A stretch of DNA of 64,000 nt from Streptomyces beijiangensis (GTDB lineage Bacteria > Actinomycetota > Actinomycetes > Streptomycetales > Streptomycetaceae), in assembly GCF_017315755.1 (NCBI RefSeq), contig NZ_JAFLRJ010000036.1, forward strand, positions 1 to 64,000. Reading direction: 5' to 3'. Shown piece by piece: positions 1 through 10,264 of this stretch. The stretch's first letter is position 1. The number at the start of each line of letters is the position of its first letter. The notes beneath the pieces were generated by a model. That model had not been told where the DNA came from. It did no database searches and worked only from the letters and a program-made list of their open reading frames with translations. A program made the translations under genes and the position numbers.

Positions 1-43
1 GGCACGGATCGTTCGGGGGTGCGGGGGAGCGCTGACCGGAGCG

Positions 44-3000
44 TCAGCGCGCGGAGGCGGCGCGTGCCTCGCCCAGCTCCTCGGACAGGCGCCGCAGCCC
101 TTCCCGCAGCTGCGGATCGCCGCTCGCGCCGACGACCAGCGTGCACTCCGACAGGGCGGACCGCGCCTCATCCAGCCGTCCATTGCGCAGGCGCACCTCG
201 GCGAGGGTGATCAGCGCGTAGGGGAGACACCAGGTCCGGCCGAGAGAGCGGGCGAGCCGGACCGCTGTCTCGACGAGGGCCGTGGCCCGCCGGTGCTCGC
301 CCAGGAGAAGTTCGGCGCCCGCCAGATTGCTCTGGTCGAAGGCCAGCACGGACGGGTCGCCGGTGCGCCGCGCGATGGTGACCGCGCGGCGCGCACAGTC
401 CCTCGCGGCCTCCGGCCGCCCGTCCTTGCGGGCGAGTTCGCCCACGACGGACAGGGCGCCGGACTGCAGTGCGGCGTCCCCGGTCTGCTCGGCGATGCTC
501 AGCGCCTGCTCGGCCACCGTGCGGCTCTCCCGGAGCTGCCCGGTCACCACGAGGCAGGCGGCGCGCACCGAGAACATCTGGGAGAGCAGCGGCAGTCGGA
601 GATCTTCCGGCAGACCTGCCGCCTCCTTCTGTACGGTTCCGAGCGCCGCCAGCGCCCCGGGCACGAGCCCGGCGCTGAAACGGAGGGAGGCGATGGCCAG
701 GTGCAGCGAGGCCCGTCCTTCACCGGCGCGGTCCGAGGATCCCCGTACCTCCGACGCACCGGAGAGGACCGCCAGGCCCTCCAGCGGTCGGCCCGCACGG
801 CCCAGAGTTTCACCGAGCGACACCGTCGCACGTAGTGCGCCCGCCTCCTCCCCGGCGGCGGTCAGCTCTCGCAGGGCCCGTCCGAGGACGGCCTCCGCCT
901 CGGTGTACCGGGCGCTGTGGCGCAGGACGATGCCCCACTCGAGCCGGGCGCCGGCCGCGAACGGGTCACCGGCGGCGTCGAGCCGGGCGACGAGGTCCTC
1001 GTAGTAGCCACAGGCGCTGTCATTGGCGTAGAGGGCGGCGGCGCGCCGCGCCGCACGGTGCAGATACTCGGGCGCCCGCACGTCGTCGGCGTGCGAGAGA
1101 TGGAAGGCGATGGTGTCCACCGCCTCCGGACGGGTGCGCAGCACCGCGTCGGCGAACGCACGGTGGAGGTGCCCGCGCGCGGCCGAGCTCAACTGCTCGG
1201 CGCAGGCGAGCCGGACCAGCGGATGCTTGAAGGCGTACCCCGCCGAGGGCCGTCCGCCCACCACCACTTCTCGCTCCTCGACGATGCCCGCCGCCAGCGC
1301 GGCATCCAGCGCCGCCACTACGGCGGGTCCGGCCATCGGAGGGTGCAGCCCGGCGGCAGCCACCGGTTCGAACTCGCTGAGAGACACCGCGCCGCGGTCC
1401 GCGACGGACAGCGCCGCCAGGGCGCGCCTGGCATCCGGCGGGAGGCGGTTGAGACGGCCGCCGACCACTCTGCGGATGTTCTCCGGCACGGCGATGGAGT
1501 CCGGTGTGCCACTGCCGCGTGGCCCGGTCGTGCGCTCCAGGTCCTCGTACGCGCCCGTGGTCAGCTCCAGCGCGAACAACGGGTTGCCCAGCGACAGTTC
1601 GAAGATCCGCGAGGCGACCCCGCGCGCCGCGGCCCTGCTGCTTCCGGTGGCCCGCGCGGCCAGACCGACGCAGTCGGCACGGCTGAGCCGCAGCAGGTCG
1701 ATCTCCACCGCCATCCGCTGGCCCACGAAGGTGTCGCGGACCTCGCCCCAGACGGAGCCGGGCGGCAGTGTCTCCTCCCGGCACGTGGCGATGAAGCGCC
1801 AGCGGCGCGGATGCGCGGTACGGACGAGATGGTGCAGCAGGGCCAGCGAACCGGGATCGGCGGTGTGCAGGTCGTCCAGGACGATCAGGACGGGCCGTAC
1901 CGCGGCCATGTCCGTGAGCAGCCCCGACACGGCACGGAACAGCCTGGCCCGCTCCTCCTCCGGACTCCCGGTGGCCACCGGTTCCGCGCCCAGGACGGGA
2001 AGCAGATACGCGAGACCGGGGTGTTCCGCGCCGATGACCGCCACCTCTTCGGCCGTGCAGCCCGCCAGGTGGCCGCCGAGGGCGTCGGCGAAGACTCCGT
2101 ACGGTGTATGCCCCTCCGCCTCGTGGCTCGTGCCCCACACCACCGACGCTCCGCGTCGTGCGGCGTCCCTGGCGGTCTCCTCGGCCAGCCGGGTCTTGCC
2201 GATGCCGGGCTCTCCGCGTACCAGGACGAGAGGCGACCCGTCGGTGTTCGTCGAGTGCGCGACCAGCAGTGCCAGCGGGTGCTCGCGCCCGAAGAGCGGC
2301 AGCGGGGAGTGGCGCCGTATCGCCGAGGGAAGCGGAGTGGGTCCGGGGACTGACACGGCCGGATGCCGTGGGGTGATGGACGCGAGTGCGGCCCGGTGCA
2401 GCTGCTCGAACGCGGCTCCCGGCCGTACCCCCAGCTCCTCCGAGAGCGCCTCCCGGCAGGCGTGGTACTGCTGGATGGCCTGCCGGGGGCGGCCCGTGTC
2501 GAGCAGCGTACGGGCGAGCAGGAGCTGGAGCGGCTCGTCGGTCGGGGAGCGGTCGACGGCGGAGCGCAGCATCCGGACCGCGTCGTCGGGACGCCCGGCC
2601 GCCAGCAGGCCGGCGGCGAGCGCGGGCGTGAGCCGGTCGTGCAGTGAGCGCAGGGTACGACGGTGTGTCTCGGCCCAGTCGGCGTAGCGGTCCTCCGGCA
2701 GCAACTCCTCTTCCAGCGCCGTCCGCGCAGCCTCCAGCGCGGGGAGGTCGCCCGAGGCGAGGGCTGCTCGGGCCGCCTCCTGTGTCTCATCCGTGTCGAC
2801 GCGCACGCGGCCGGGTGCAAGGCGCAGCATCTCGGCGTCCGCGAGCAGGTACGAGGAGGTTGCCCGGGGGGCGAGTTCCGGTTCGAGGGCGTGCCGTGCG
2901 GCGTGCAGGGTCACCCGCAGATTGCGCAGCGCTGCGTCCGTTCCGGCATCGGGCCACAGGACGTCCATGACCCGTTCCCGGTGGAGTGTCCGGCCCGGCG

Positions 3001-3154
3001 CCACGGCGAGCAGCTTCACCAGAGTCTTGGCGCTGCTCCGCCGCCAGGTCTGGGCCACGGGAACCGAATCCGCGCGCTCGACGCGGAAGCCGCCGAGGAG
3101 CTGAATCCGCAACGGGGCCGGCCCCGGTCTGTGGGGACTGGCTGATGCGGACAT
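44..3154 (-). CDS. SARP/AfsR-type regulator with AAA ATPase and TPR region
   Basis: Large transcriptional regulator of 1036 residues. Residues about 15-95 form an OmpR-like winged helix and about 100-250 a bacterial transcriptional activation (BTAD) domain. An ATPase part follows, with an intact P-loop GEPGIGKTRL near 312-321 and Walker B VLIVLDDLH. The last 300 residues look like TPR helices. This order matches AfsR-like SARPs and large LuxR-type STAND regulators, which activate secondary-metabolite or developmental genes; the target here is unknown. The ATG sits 7 nt after a TAGGCT box with no ribosome binding site, so the mRNA is probably leaderless. It diverges from the TrmB/LuxR-like gene across 130 bp. 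Confidence 0.9.
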   Translation of the reverse strand: MSASASPHRPGPAPLRIQLLGGFRVERADSVPVAQTWRRSSAKTLVKLLAVAPGRTLHRERVMDVLWPDAGTDAALRNLRVTLHAARHALEPELAPRATSSYLLADAEMLRLAPGRVRVDTDETQEAARAALASGDLPALEAARTALEEELLPEDRYADWAETHRRTLRSLHDRLTPALAAGLLAAGRPDDAVRMLRSAVDRSPTDEPLQLLLARTLLDTGRPRQAIQQYHACREALSEELGVRPGAAFEQLHRAALASITPRHPAVSVPGPTPLPSAIRRHSPLPLFGREHPLALLVAHSTNTDGSPLVLVRGEPGIGKTRLAEETARDAARRGASVVWGTSHEAEGHTPYGVFADALGGHLAGCTAEEVAVIGAEHPGLAYLLPVLGAEPVATGSPEEERARLFRAVSGLLTDMAAVRPVLIVLDDLHTADPGSLALLHHLVRTAHPRRWRFIATCREETLPPGSVWGEVRDTFVGQRMAVEIDLLRLSRADCVGLAARATGSSRAAARGVASRIFELSLGNPLFALELTTGAYEDLERTTGPRGSGTPDSIAVPENIRRVVGGRLNRLPPDARRALAALSVADRGAVSLSEFEPVAAAGLHPPMAGPAVVAALDAALAAGIVEEREVVVGGRPSAGYAFKHPLVRLACAEQLSSAARGHLHRAFADAVLRTRPEAVDTIAFHLSHADDVRAPEYLHRAARRAAALYANDSACGYYEDLVARLDAAGDPFAAGARLEWGIVLRHSARYTEAEAVLGRALRELTAAGEEAGALRATVSLGETLGRAGRPLEGLAVLSGASEVRGSSDRAGEGRASLHLAIASLRFSAGLVPGALAALGTVQKEAAGLPEDLRLPLLSQMFSVRAACLVVTGQLRESRTVAEQALSIAEQTGDAALQSGALSVVGELARKDGRPEAARDCARRAVTIARRTGDPSVLAFDQSNLAGAELLLGEHRRATALVETAVRLARSLGRTWCLPYALITLAEVRLRNGRLDEARSALSECTLVVGASGDPQLREGLRRLSEELGEARAASAR

Positions 3155-3167
3155 GACGTACAGCCTA
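3155..3167 (-). promoter_or_regulatory. -10 box of a probable leaderless promoter
   Basis: On the minus strand TAGGCT (3162-3167) is followed by 7 nt and then the ATG of the SARP gene at 3154. There is no Shine-Dalgarno sequence, so transcription probably starts at or next to the start codon. Confidence 0.5.
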
Positions 3168-3284
3168 ACCAGTGGGGAGTTACTGCCCCGTTACGGAGAG
3201 GCCGCGGGGCCGAAGATGGAGGTTCCCGGGACCGAAGTGGACGGTGAGGCTGGCGGTACATCCCGACGATCCTCAGGAGACGCC

Positions 3285-4346
3285 GTGCTCGAGGCCCTTG
3301 GACTGACGTGCGACGAGGCGGAGTTGTACCAGGCGCTGGTGCGGTCAGGACCCTGCTGGGCCGACCGGCTTCCCGACCTGCCCGGAGTCCCGTCCGTCCG
3401 TGCCGCCGTCGCGCTGGAAGGACTGGCGGCGAAAGGGCTGTTGAGCCGTACGACGGGCGACCGGGCCCGGCTGATCGCCTCGCCCCCGGACATCGTGGGC
3501 GAGGTGCTGCTGCTGCGCCGGATGCAGGAACTGCACACGGCGCGGGCCGCGATGGGACGGCTGGTGGACGAGTACCGCAGAATCCCGCGACCCGGGGACG
3601 GCCGGGTCGCCGTCGAGTTCACCCCGGACGCGGCGGTCGCGCAGCGGATCGACCAGATCCAGCGCACGGCACAGGACGAGGTGATGATCTTCGACATGCC
3701 GCCGTACGTCACCGCGGACGCCGACGGCACGGCCAAGGGCAACAGCTGCGAGATGGAGCAACTGGCCGCCGGGGTGCGGTACCGGACGGTGTACGACCGC
3801 CTCGCCATCGAGCAGTCGGGCGGCCTCGTGCGGATCGGCGGCTACATCGCGGCGGGCGAGGAGGCGCGTGCCGCGCACCGGCTTCCGTTGAAGATGATGA
3901 TCGTCGACCGTGCGGTGGCCATCGTGCCGGCGTCGGCCACCGCGGAGGGCCCCAACGACTCGGCGCTGATCCACCCCAGCCCGCTCCTCGACGCGCTCAT
4001 CGGCCTCTTCGAGCACACATGGGGCAGCGCACTGCCCCTCGATCCGACGGCGGACGGGAAGGACCGGGGCGGTCCCGAACTGGACGAGACGGAACTCCGG
4101 CTGCTCACGCTGCTGCTCAGCGGTCTGACCGATGAGGTGATCGCCCGTCAGCTGGGGGTGGGACGGCGCACCGTACTGCGCCGGGCGCGCGGACTCATGG
4201 ACCGGGCCGGAGTGGCGACCCGGATGCAACTGGGCTGGCATGCGGCCAGGCACGGCTGGATCGGTACGCAGCACAGGGAATCCGCCGCCTCGTGGGCGGG
4301 CGAGCGGCCCCCGGCGGACACGGCCAGGGCGGTGGGCGGCGCTTAG
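3285..4346 (+). CDS. TrmB/LuxR-type helix-turn-helix regulator
   Basis: Regulator of 353 residues. The N-terminal 60 residues resemble the TrmB-like winged helix. The middle (about 100-250) resembles the phospholipase-D-like sensor part found in such proteins. The C-terminus (about 275-345) is a LuxR-type HTH that includes LTDEVIARQLGVGRRTVLRR. This hybrid class is common and often orphan in Streptomyces. I chose GTG 3285 because AGGAG lies 5 nt upstream; the frame is open further back to 3153 but without a good RBS. It is divergent from the SARP gene, and its stop codon lies inside a strong terminator hairpin. No target can be named. Confidence 0.85.
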   Translation: MLEALGLTCDEAELYQALVRSGPCWADRLPDLPGVPSVRAAVALEGLAAKGLLSRTTGDRARLIASPPDIVGEVLLLRRMQELHTARAAMGRLVDEYRRIPRPGDGRVAVEFTPDAAVAQRIDQIQRTAQDEVMIFDMPPYVTADADGTAKGNSCEMEQLAAGVRYRTVYDRLAIEQSGGLVRIGGYIAAGEEARAAHRLPLKMMIVDRAVAIVPASATAEGPNDSALIHPSPLLDALIGLFEHTWGSALPLDPTADGKDRGGPELDETELRLLTLLLSGLTDEVIARQLGVGRRTVLRRARGLMDRAGVATRMQLGWHAARHGWIGTQHRESAASWAGERPPADTARAVGGA

Positions 4347-4370
4347 GTGTCGCTGTCACCTAAGCGCCGC
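4336..4370. terminator. Hairpin terminator with 14-bp perfect stem
   Basis: GCGGCGCTTAGGTG (4336-4349) pairs perfectly with 4357-4370 across a 7-nt loop. The left arm contains the stop codon of the TrmB/LuxR-like gene. There is no U tract, as is usual for streptomycete terminators. Confidence 0.75.
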
Positions 4371-4502
4371 ATCCGCCCCTTCTTCCCCTGCGGTGACCGC
4401 CGGTAGCGTCCAGGGCACGCAGTGGTGACCCGTACATGCCATGTCTTGCATGGGTGTGTCCGGCGTGCCCCGCGCCATGTCCCCCCGATCGAGGAGGAGC
4501 AC

Positions 4503-7500
4503 GTGCAGCACCCCCCACGAGGGAGAACCAGATCAGGACTGCTGGCCACCGCCGTAGTAGTCGCACTCGGCGCCTCGCTCACCAGCGTCGCCGGCGCGCA
4601 GGCGACGCAGGCCCCCACCGGGCTCGTCGACTCCGCGCAGCGAACGGCCAGTACCGCCACCATCACTCTCGTCACCGGTGACACCGTGACGGTGAACACC
4701 GCGCCCGACGGCCGGCAGTCCGTCGACGCCAACCCGGCGGCGGGCAGTGCCAAGACCTTCCGTACCGTCAGCGGTCCCGACGGAGACCTCTACGTCTATC
4801 CGTCGGACGTACTCGACGGTGTGGCGTCAGGGGCCCTGGACGCACGGTTGTTCAACGTCACCCAGCTGATCAAGGACGGGTACGCGGACAGCAAGTCGGA
4901 CGAGTTTCCGGTCATCGTCTCCTACGGCGACAAGCCGAACGCCGCCACGCTGACGAAGCGGGCCGACGCCCTGCCCGACAGCGACCGCGGCGCCGTCCTC
5001 GACCGGCTGGACATGGCCGGGGTCCAGGTCGGCAAGAAGAACGCCAAGTCCTTCTGGCAGCAGGTGAAACCGGTCAGCAAGGTGCCCAGGAACGGCAAGG
5101 CCGTCACGGCCCCGGGCAGCGCGGGAGTGACCAAGGTCTGGTACGACGGCAAGGCGAAGGTCAGCCTCGACCAGAGCGTCCCCCAGATCGGCGCGCCCGA
5201 GGCCTGGGCCAAGGGCTACGACGGCAAGGGCTCCAAGGTCGCCATCCTGGACACCGGCGTCGACCTCACCAACGCCGATGTGAAGGACCGGGTCACCGAG
5301 TCCCAGAGCTTCGTGCCGGGCGTACCGGTCACCGACGGCCACGGGCACGGCACCCACGTCGCCTCGACCATCGCGGGCAGCGGCGCCAACTCCGGCGGCA
5401 AGTACAAGGGCGTCGCCCCCGAAGCCGACCTGCTCATCGGCAAGGTGCTCGGCAACACCGGCAGCGGCGAGTACTCCTGGATCATGGCGGGCATGGAGTG
5501 GGCCGTCGGCGAGGGCGCCGATGTCGTCAGCATGAGCCTGGGCGGTCCCGCCACTCCGGGCGGTGACGCCATGACGCAGGCCGTGGACCGGCTCAGCGCA
5601 TCGAGCAGCACCCTGTTCGTCATCGCCGCAGGCAACGCCGGGCCCGGGGCGAGCTCCATCGGCAGCCCCGGAACGGCCGACTCCGCGCTCACCGTCGGCG
5701 CCGTCGACAAGTCCGACGTACTGGCGAGCTTCTCCAGCCGCGGCCCCCGCCTCGGCGACAACGCCATCAAGCCGGAGATCACCGCCCCCGGAGTGAACAT
5801 CGTGGCGGCCCGCGCGGCCGGTACGACCATGGGCACCCCGACCGGTGAGTTCTACACCTCAGCGAGCGGCACCTCGATGGCCACCCCGCACGTCGCGGGC
5901 GCCGCCGCGATCCTCGCCCAGCGGCACCCCGACTGGACCGGTCAGCACATCAAGGAGGCGCTGACCACCCACGCGAAGATCGCCCCGAACTCCTCCGTGT
6001 ACGAGCAGGGCGACGGCCGGGTGGACATTCCAGCGGCCCTCGACCCCGAGCTGGAGATCTCCGGAAGCAGCGACTTCGGGCTCGTCGAGTGGAGTGACAC
6101 CGGGTACGAGAAGGAGACCCGCAAGGTCACCCTGACCAACCCCACGGCCACAGCCGCCACCGTCGCACTCTCCGCCACCGCGGGGGACGCCCTTCCCGCC
6201 GGAGCGCTGTCGCTCTCGGACGGCAGCGTCACCGTCCCCGCAGGCGGCACCGCGGACGTCACGCTCACCCTCGACCCCAGTGACGTCGCCACCGGCGAGT
6301 ACAGCGGCTACCTCACGGCGACCACCGCCGAAGGGAAGAGCGCGCACACGGCCATCGGCTTCTCCAAGGAAGCAGAGCGACGCGGCCTGACCCTCGACTT
6401 CAAGGACCGGCTGGGCAACGCCCCCGGGGGTGCCAGCTTCACGGTCCTGGGCCTCGACAACAACTACTTCGCCCAGTTCAGCGCGGCCGGCGGTCACCAG
6501 GAACTGCGCCTGCCCGTCGGCAAGTACTCCGTCTCCGGTCTGCTCGTCACCTCGGCGAGCGGCAACGCCACCGTCGACCACTCCACCGACCTCTTCAGCG
6601 TCCCCGAGATCGACCTGACGACCAAGGACGCCGCGGAGACGGTCGACGGCACGACGGCGACCAACTTCGACATGCGGCTGCCGGACGAGACGCGTGCCCT
6701 GGAGGACTCGCAGCTCTCCTACCAGCTCACCCGGTACACCGAGAACCGCGCCCGGCGCGCCACGTACGGCATCGCGGGTCTCAGCAACTGGAGCCAGGAA
6801 CAGTTCGGCGCCATCCCCGCGGCCAAGCCCGCCACCGGTGAACTGCTGTCCTCCTTCTGGCAGTCCAAGCGCGAGCCGCTGATCCGTGCCACGGTCACCC
6901 GCCCGGAGACCTTCGCCCTCGCGGCCAAGACCTCCAGCTACCTCAAGCGGTTCTCCGGCACCTACAAGTACGACGTCGTCGACGCGGGCAGCGGCTCGGC
7001 CGCCGACCTCGCAGCGGTCGACGTCAAGGGCAAGGCAGCCCTGATCCATTTCGACACCCTCAAGAGCTCTCAGATCCGGGCCGTCGAGGCAGCGGGCGCC
7101 GAGGCGGTCGTCCTCGCCCCGAACAGCAAGGCGCCGCATTCCATCGTCGTCCTCGGCGTGAACGTTCCGTACTTCTCCACCACCTACGCCGACGGGCGCG
7201 CACTCGCCGCCGCCGTCGCCCAGGGCCGTACCTCCCTCTCGCTCAAGGGCGTGGAGGAGTCCGGCTACCAGTACTCGGGACAGTGGGACTTCTCCGGCAT
7301 CCCGGCGAACCTGCGGACCACCGCCCGCGCCAAGGACTTCGCCACCATCAAGAACTCCTTCCACACCGACGGCGCGGCCCGGATGGGATACGCGACCATC
7401 CACTCATGGGGCAGCTACCCCATGACGTCGCTGCGCTCGGGCCAGTTCGTCCAGCAGGGAGAGACCCGTGACGACTATGTGCGCGCAGGCAACAGCCTGA

Positions 7501-8303
7501 CGTACGAGCAGAACATCTGGGCGCGCACCGACTACGCGACCGCGATGGTCGAATCGGCCAAGGGCTACCTGCCCGGCGCGGTCTCCACCGAGGACTGGTG
7601 GGCGCCGGCCATGCACCCGGCCAACGTCACCCCGTACGCCTGCAACTTCTGCCGCACCGACGCCGGGACGGTGTTCGCCCCCCAGCTCGGCGGCGACTCG
7701 GACGCCGACCACTTCAGCAAGACCGGCCGGTCCCGGGTCTACACGTACTACCGGGACGGCCAGAAGATCACCGACACCACGAAGCTGATGGTGCCCGAGA
7801 AGGCGAGCTACCGCTTCGTGGACGACACCGCGAGGCTCGCCGACTACCCGGGGGTGAACCTCGGGACGAAGACCCACACCGAGTACAGCTTCTCCTCGGC
7901 GGCCCCGACGGCCATGTCCGTCAAGGACTGCAAGGTCTCCGTTCCCAAGGCGACGCTCTGCGAGGCGCTGCCGGTCGTCCTGCTCGACTACGGGATGAAG
8001 GCCGACATCACCAACAGGGTCGCGGCGGACAAGGCGTTCTCGTTCACCGTCGACGCCTCCCGCTCGAAGGCCTCGACCGCCTCCACCACGATGGCCGGCG
8101 CGAAGGTGTCCGTCAGTTACGACGACGGCGCCACCTGGCAGCCGGTCGCTGTCAGCCGCAAGGACGCCAACTCCTTCAAGGCCACCGTCCAGCACCCCGA
8201 ACTGTCCGCCACCAACGGGTTCGTGAGCCTGCGCACCGAGGTCTGGGACAGCGAGGGCAACCGCACCTCGCAGGACATCACCCGGGCCTACGCCCTGAAG
8301 TAA
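4503..8303 (+). CDS. Secreted S8 (subtilisin-like) serine peptidase with PA domain
   Basis: Exported protease of 1266 residues. It has a basic N-terminus and hydrophobic core (LLATAVVVALGASLTSVAGA), then the ITLVTGDTVTVN segment typical of large Streptomyces S8 proteases. The catalytic triad is visible: Asp250 (AILDTGVD), His282 (GHGHGTHVA) and Ser458 (SGTSMATPHVAG). A protease-associated-like insert lies near 840-880, after a beta-rich region. GTG 4503 follows GAGGAGG at a good distance; an upstream GTG at 4422 would add 27 residues that spoil the signal peptide. It probably degrades extracellular protein. The last 16 bp overlap the convergent SARP-like gene. A terminator precedes it, so it is likely its own transcript. 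Confidence 0.93.
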   Translation: MQHPPRGRTRSGLLATAVVVALGASLTSVAGAQATQAPTGLVDSAQRTASTATITLVTGDTVTVNTAPDGRQSVDANPAAGSAKTFRTVSGPDGDLYVYPSDVLDGVASGALDARLFNVTQLIKDGYADSKSDEFPVIVSYGDKPNAATLTKRADALPDSDRGAVLDRLDMAGVQVGKKNAKSFWQQVKPVSKVPRNGKAVTAPGSAGVTKVWYDGKAKVSLDQSVPQIGAPEAWAKGYDGKGSKVAILDTGVDLTNADVKDRVTESQSFVPGVPVTDGHGHGTHVASTIAGSGANSGGKYKGVAPEADLLIGKVLGNTGSGEYSWIMAGMEWAVGEGADVVSMSLGGPATPGGDAMTQAVDRLSASSSTLFVIAAGNAGPGASSIGSPGTADSALTVGAVDKSDVLASFSSRGPRLGDNAIKPEITAPGVNIVAARAAGTTMGTPTGEFYTSASGTSMATPHVAGAAAILAQRHPDWTGQHIKEALTTHAKIAPNSSVYEQGDGRVDIPAALDPELEISGSSDFGLVEWSDTGYEKETRKVTLTNPTATAATVALSATAGDALPAGALSLSDGSVTVPAGGTADVTLTLDPSDVATGEYSGYLTATTAEGKSAHTAIGFSKEAERRGLTLDFKDRLGNAPGGASFTVLGLDNNYFAQFSAAGGHQELRLPVGKYSVSGLLVTSASGNATVDHSTDLFSVPEIDLTTKDAAETVDGTTATNFDMRLPDETRALEDSQLSYQLTRYTENRARRATYGIAGLSNWSQEQFGAIPAAKPATGELLSSFWQSKREPLIRATVTRPETFALAAKTSSYLKRFSGTYKYDVVDAGSGSAADLAAVDVKGKAALIHFDTLKSSQIRAVEAAGAEAVVLAPNSKAPHSIVVLGVNVPYFSTTYADGRALAAAVAQGRTSLSLKGVEESGYQYSGQWDFSGIPANLRTTARAKDFATIKNSFHTDGAARMGYATIHSWGSYPMTSLRSGQFVQQGETRDDYVRAGNSLTYEQNIWARTDYATAMVESAKGYLPGAVSTEDWWAPAMHPANVTPYACNFCRTDAGTVFAPQLGGDSDADHFSKTGRSRVYTYYRDGQKITDTTKLMVPEKASYRFVDDTARLADYPGVNLGTKTHTEYSFSSAAPTAMSVKDCKVSVPKATLCEALPVVLLDYGMKADITNRVAADKAFSFTVDASRSKASTASTTMAGAKVSVSYDDGATWQPVAVSRKDANSFKATVQHPELSATNGFVSLRTEVWDSEGNRTSQDITRAYALK

Positions 8304-10099
8304 CCGCACAGCTGCACGTGTGCCGCGGCTGCCACCGACCACCCGTCGGCGGCAGCCGTCGGCGCCAGGGCCAGCCGCACGGCGTCGAGGGCCAGCGCGT
8401 ACACCGGTCCGCGCTCCGTGCGCACCCAGCCGGTCCGCACAGCACGATCGAGCCCGGAGAGGAGTGCGTGTCGAGTCGCCAAGGTCCCTGCAGCAGCCCG
8501 CAATTGAGGGTGCGTCAGCCCATCCGGAGTACGTGCGAGCAGCTCCAGCACCTGCCGCAACGCCGGCGGCTCCTCCCGCAGGCGCCGCAGCACCGTGCCG
8601 CGGCCCAGCGTGTCGCGCGCGAGCTCCAGCGCGAAGAGCGGATTGCCGCCGGAGAGCCGGTGGATCTCCCCGGCCGTGCGCGAAACGCCCTTCCGGAGCA
8701 GCGCCGGACCCACGAGCCGGGCGCACTCCGCCGGGCCGAGGCGCCCCAACTCGATCTTCCCTACGGGTCCCCACGCAAGGGCGTCCTGGACGACCGGAGT
8801 GCGGCCGGCGAGGACGAATCGCACGGGCCGGTGCGTACAGCGGCGCATCAGATGACGCAGGAGCGGCACCGTTCCGTGTGCGGAGCGGTCCACATCGTCC
8901 AGGAGCACCACCACGGGCCCTTCGTACGAGAGGTCCATGAGCAGCGCGGCGGCGTCGGCGAGCACCTCGGGAGCCCGGCCGTCCCCCGTACCGTGCAGCG
9001 TCGGCAGTGCTGCGGCCAGATCCGGACAGCCGGTCGCCACCGCGGAGCGCCGACGCCGCCCCGAGTGCCGAAGGAGGTCGTCGAAAGCGGAGAGCACCGG
9101 TGCGTACGGCACGGACCCGGACGCCGTGCGGCGTGCGTGCAGGACGACGGCACCCCGCGCCCGAAGCCGCAGGGCGGCCTCCTCCAGGGTGCGGCTCAGC
9201 CCGATGCCCGGTTCGCCGGTGACCGTGAACACTCTGGGGGGTGCACCCGCCCGCGGCACCGTGGTGAGCAGCGCCAACTCCCGTTCCCTGCCGACGAATT
9301 CCGACCGTTGGTTCTGTACGATCCGCCGGTCCCGGGGGGTCGCGACGGCTCGGGCGAACACCTCCCGCAGTGGCGGGTCCGGCGCGAGCCCACAGTCCTC
9401 GGCCAGCGCACGGCGGTGCAGATGGTAGAGCCGCGCCACCTCGCTGTCGTAGCCCAAGTCCAGGAGAATGCCCAGAAGTTCGCGGCAGACGTCGGCCGCA
9501 ACCGGGTCGGCGGCCAGTACTCGGCGGAGCGGTTCGACCGCCCGCTCGGTGCGGCCCGCTCTCCGGGCGGCGGCTGCGTACAGAAGGGCCGCCTCCCGGC
9601 GCAGGGCGCGCAGCTCCTGTCTGCGTTCCAGGAGAAGGGGTACGTCGTCGTCCGGCAGCAGCTCCGCCGTCAGCGATTCGGTGAGCTGCTCGAGCACGTC
9701 CGCCGACGCCGTCCGCTCGTGGAGCGCGGACCGGTGCTCCCACAGATCGACCCGGACCGCGTGGGGTGCGAGGGACAGGAATCCGGGGGCGCACGACACG
9801 ATGTACGAAGATCCGGCCCTCGGTCTCAACTCCGGCTCCAGCACCCGGCGTACCGCATGGAGGGCCACGCGCAGACTGCCTGCAGCAGCGGCGGCGGGCG
9901 CATCCGGCCACAACAGCGCACCGAGCCGGTCGCGGCGCACCCCCCGCTCCCCAGCCAGCGCCAACACCTTCAGGAGCCGACGGGCACCCGGGCGGGTCCA
10001 GCGCTCCTCGGGGATCGGTGCTCCGCCCCGGCGCACGAGGAGACCACCGATCAGCCGGATGTCCACCCGTTCGGCTCGTTCGGCCGTCGAAGACGTCAT
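8288..10099 (-). CDS. SARP-type regulator with degenerate ATPase P-loop
   Basis: 603-residue regulator: winged-helix and BTAD domains (about 10-250), then an ATPase-like domain. It is related to the SARP at the start of the window but stops without the TPR region. The P-loop near residues 293-301 reads GEPGIGLSR, with Leu in place of the catalytic Lys and Ser in place of Thr. The Walker B-like VVVLLDDVD is kept. It therefore probably does not hydrolyse ATP in the usual way and may bind DNA constitutively or respond through a partner. The 3' end overlaps the protease gene by 16 bp in convergent orientation. Confidence 0.85.
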   Translation of the reverse strand: MTSSTAERAERVDIRLIGGLLVRRGGAPIPEERWTRPGARRLLKVLALAGERGVRRDRLGALLWPDAPAAAAAGSLRVALHAVRRVLEPELRPRAGSSYIVSCAPGFLSLAPHAVRVDLWEHRSALHERTASADVLEQLTESLTAELLPDDDVPLLLERRQELRALRREAALLYAAAARRAGRTERAVEPLRRVLAADPVAADVCRELLGILLDLGYDSEVARLYHLHRRALAEDCGLAPDPPLREVFARAVATPRDRRIVQNQRSEFVGRERELALLTTVPRAGAPPRVFTVTGEPGIGLSRTLEEAALRLRARGAVVLHARRTASGSVPYAPVLSAFDDLLRHSGRRRRSAVATGCPDLAAALPTLHGTGDGRAPEVLADAAALLMDLSYEGPVVVLLDDVDRSAHGTVPLLRHLMRRCTHRPVRFVLAGRTPVVQDALAWGPVGKIELGRLGPAECARLVGPALLRKGVSRTAGEIHRLSGGNPLFALELARDTLGRGTVLRRLREEPPALRQVLELLARTPDGLTHPQLRAAAGTLATRHALLSGLDRAVRTGWVRTERGPVYALALDAVRLALAPTAAADGWSVAAAAHVQLCGYFRA

Positions 10100-10264
10100 G
10101 GGGGTACCTCCGCGCCGCCGGATCGTGCTGCCGGTCCTGCTGCGCGAGGAGGCTAGGCACCGGCTGTTACCGGGCCATTACCGCTTCGCCGGCGCTCACC
10201 GCGCTCCCCGGCCCCTTCGTCCGGATACTTGCCCCGTACGGATCGATCCGGCGGACGGAGAGAG

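Noticed and set aside
7404-10160. 918-residue minus-strand frame overlapping the protease and SARP genes
   Set aside because: Shadow frame: arginine/proline/alanine-rich, no domain, and it covers two real genes.
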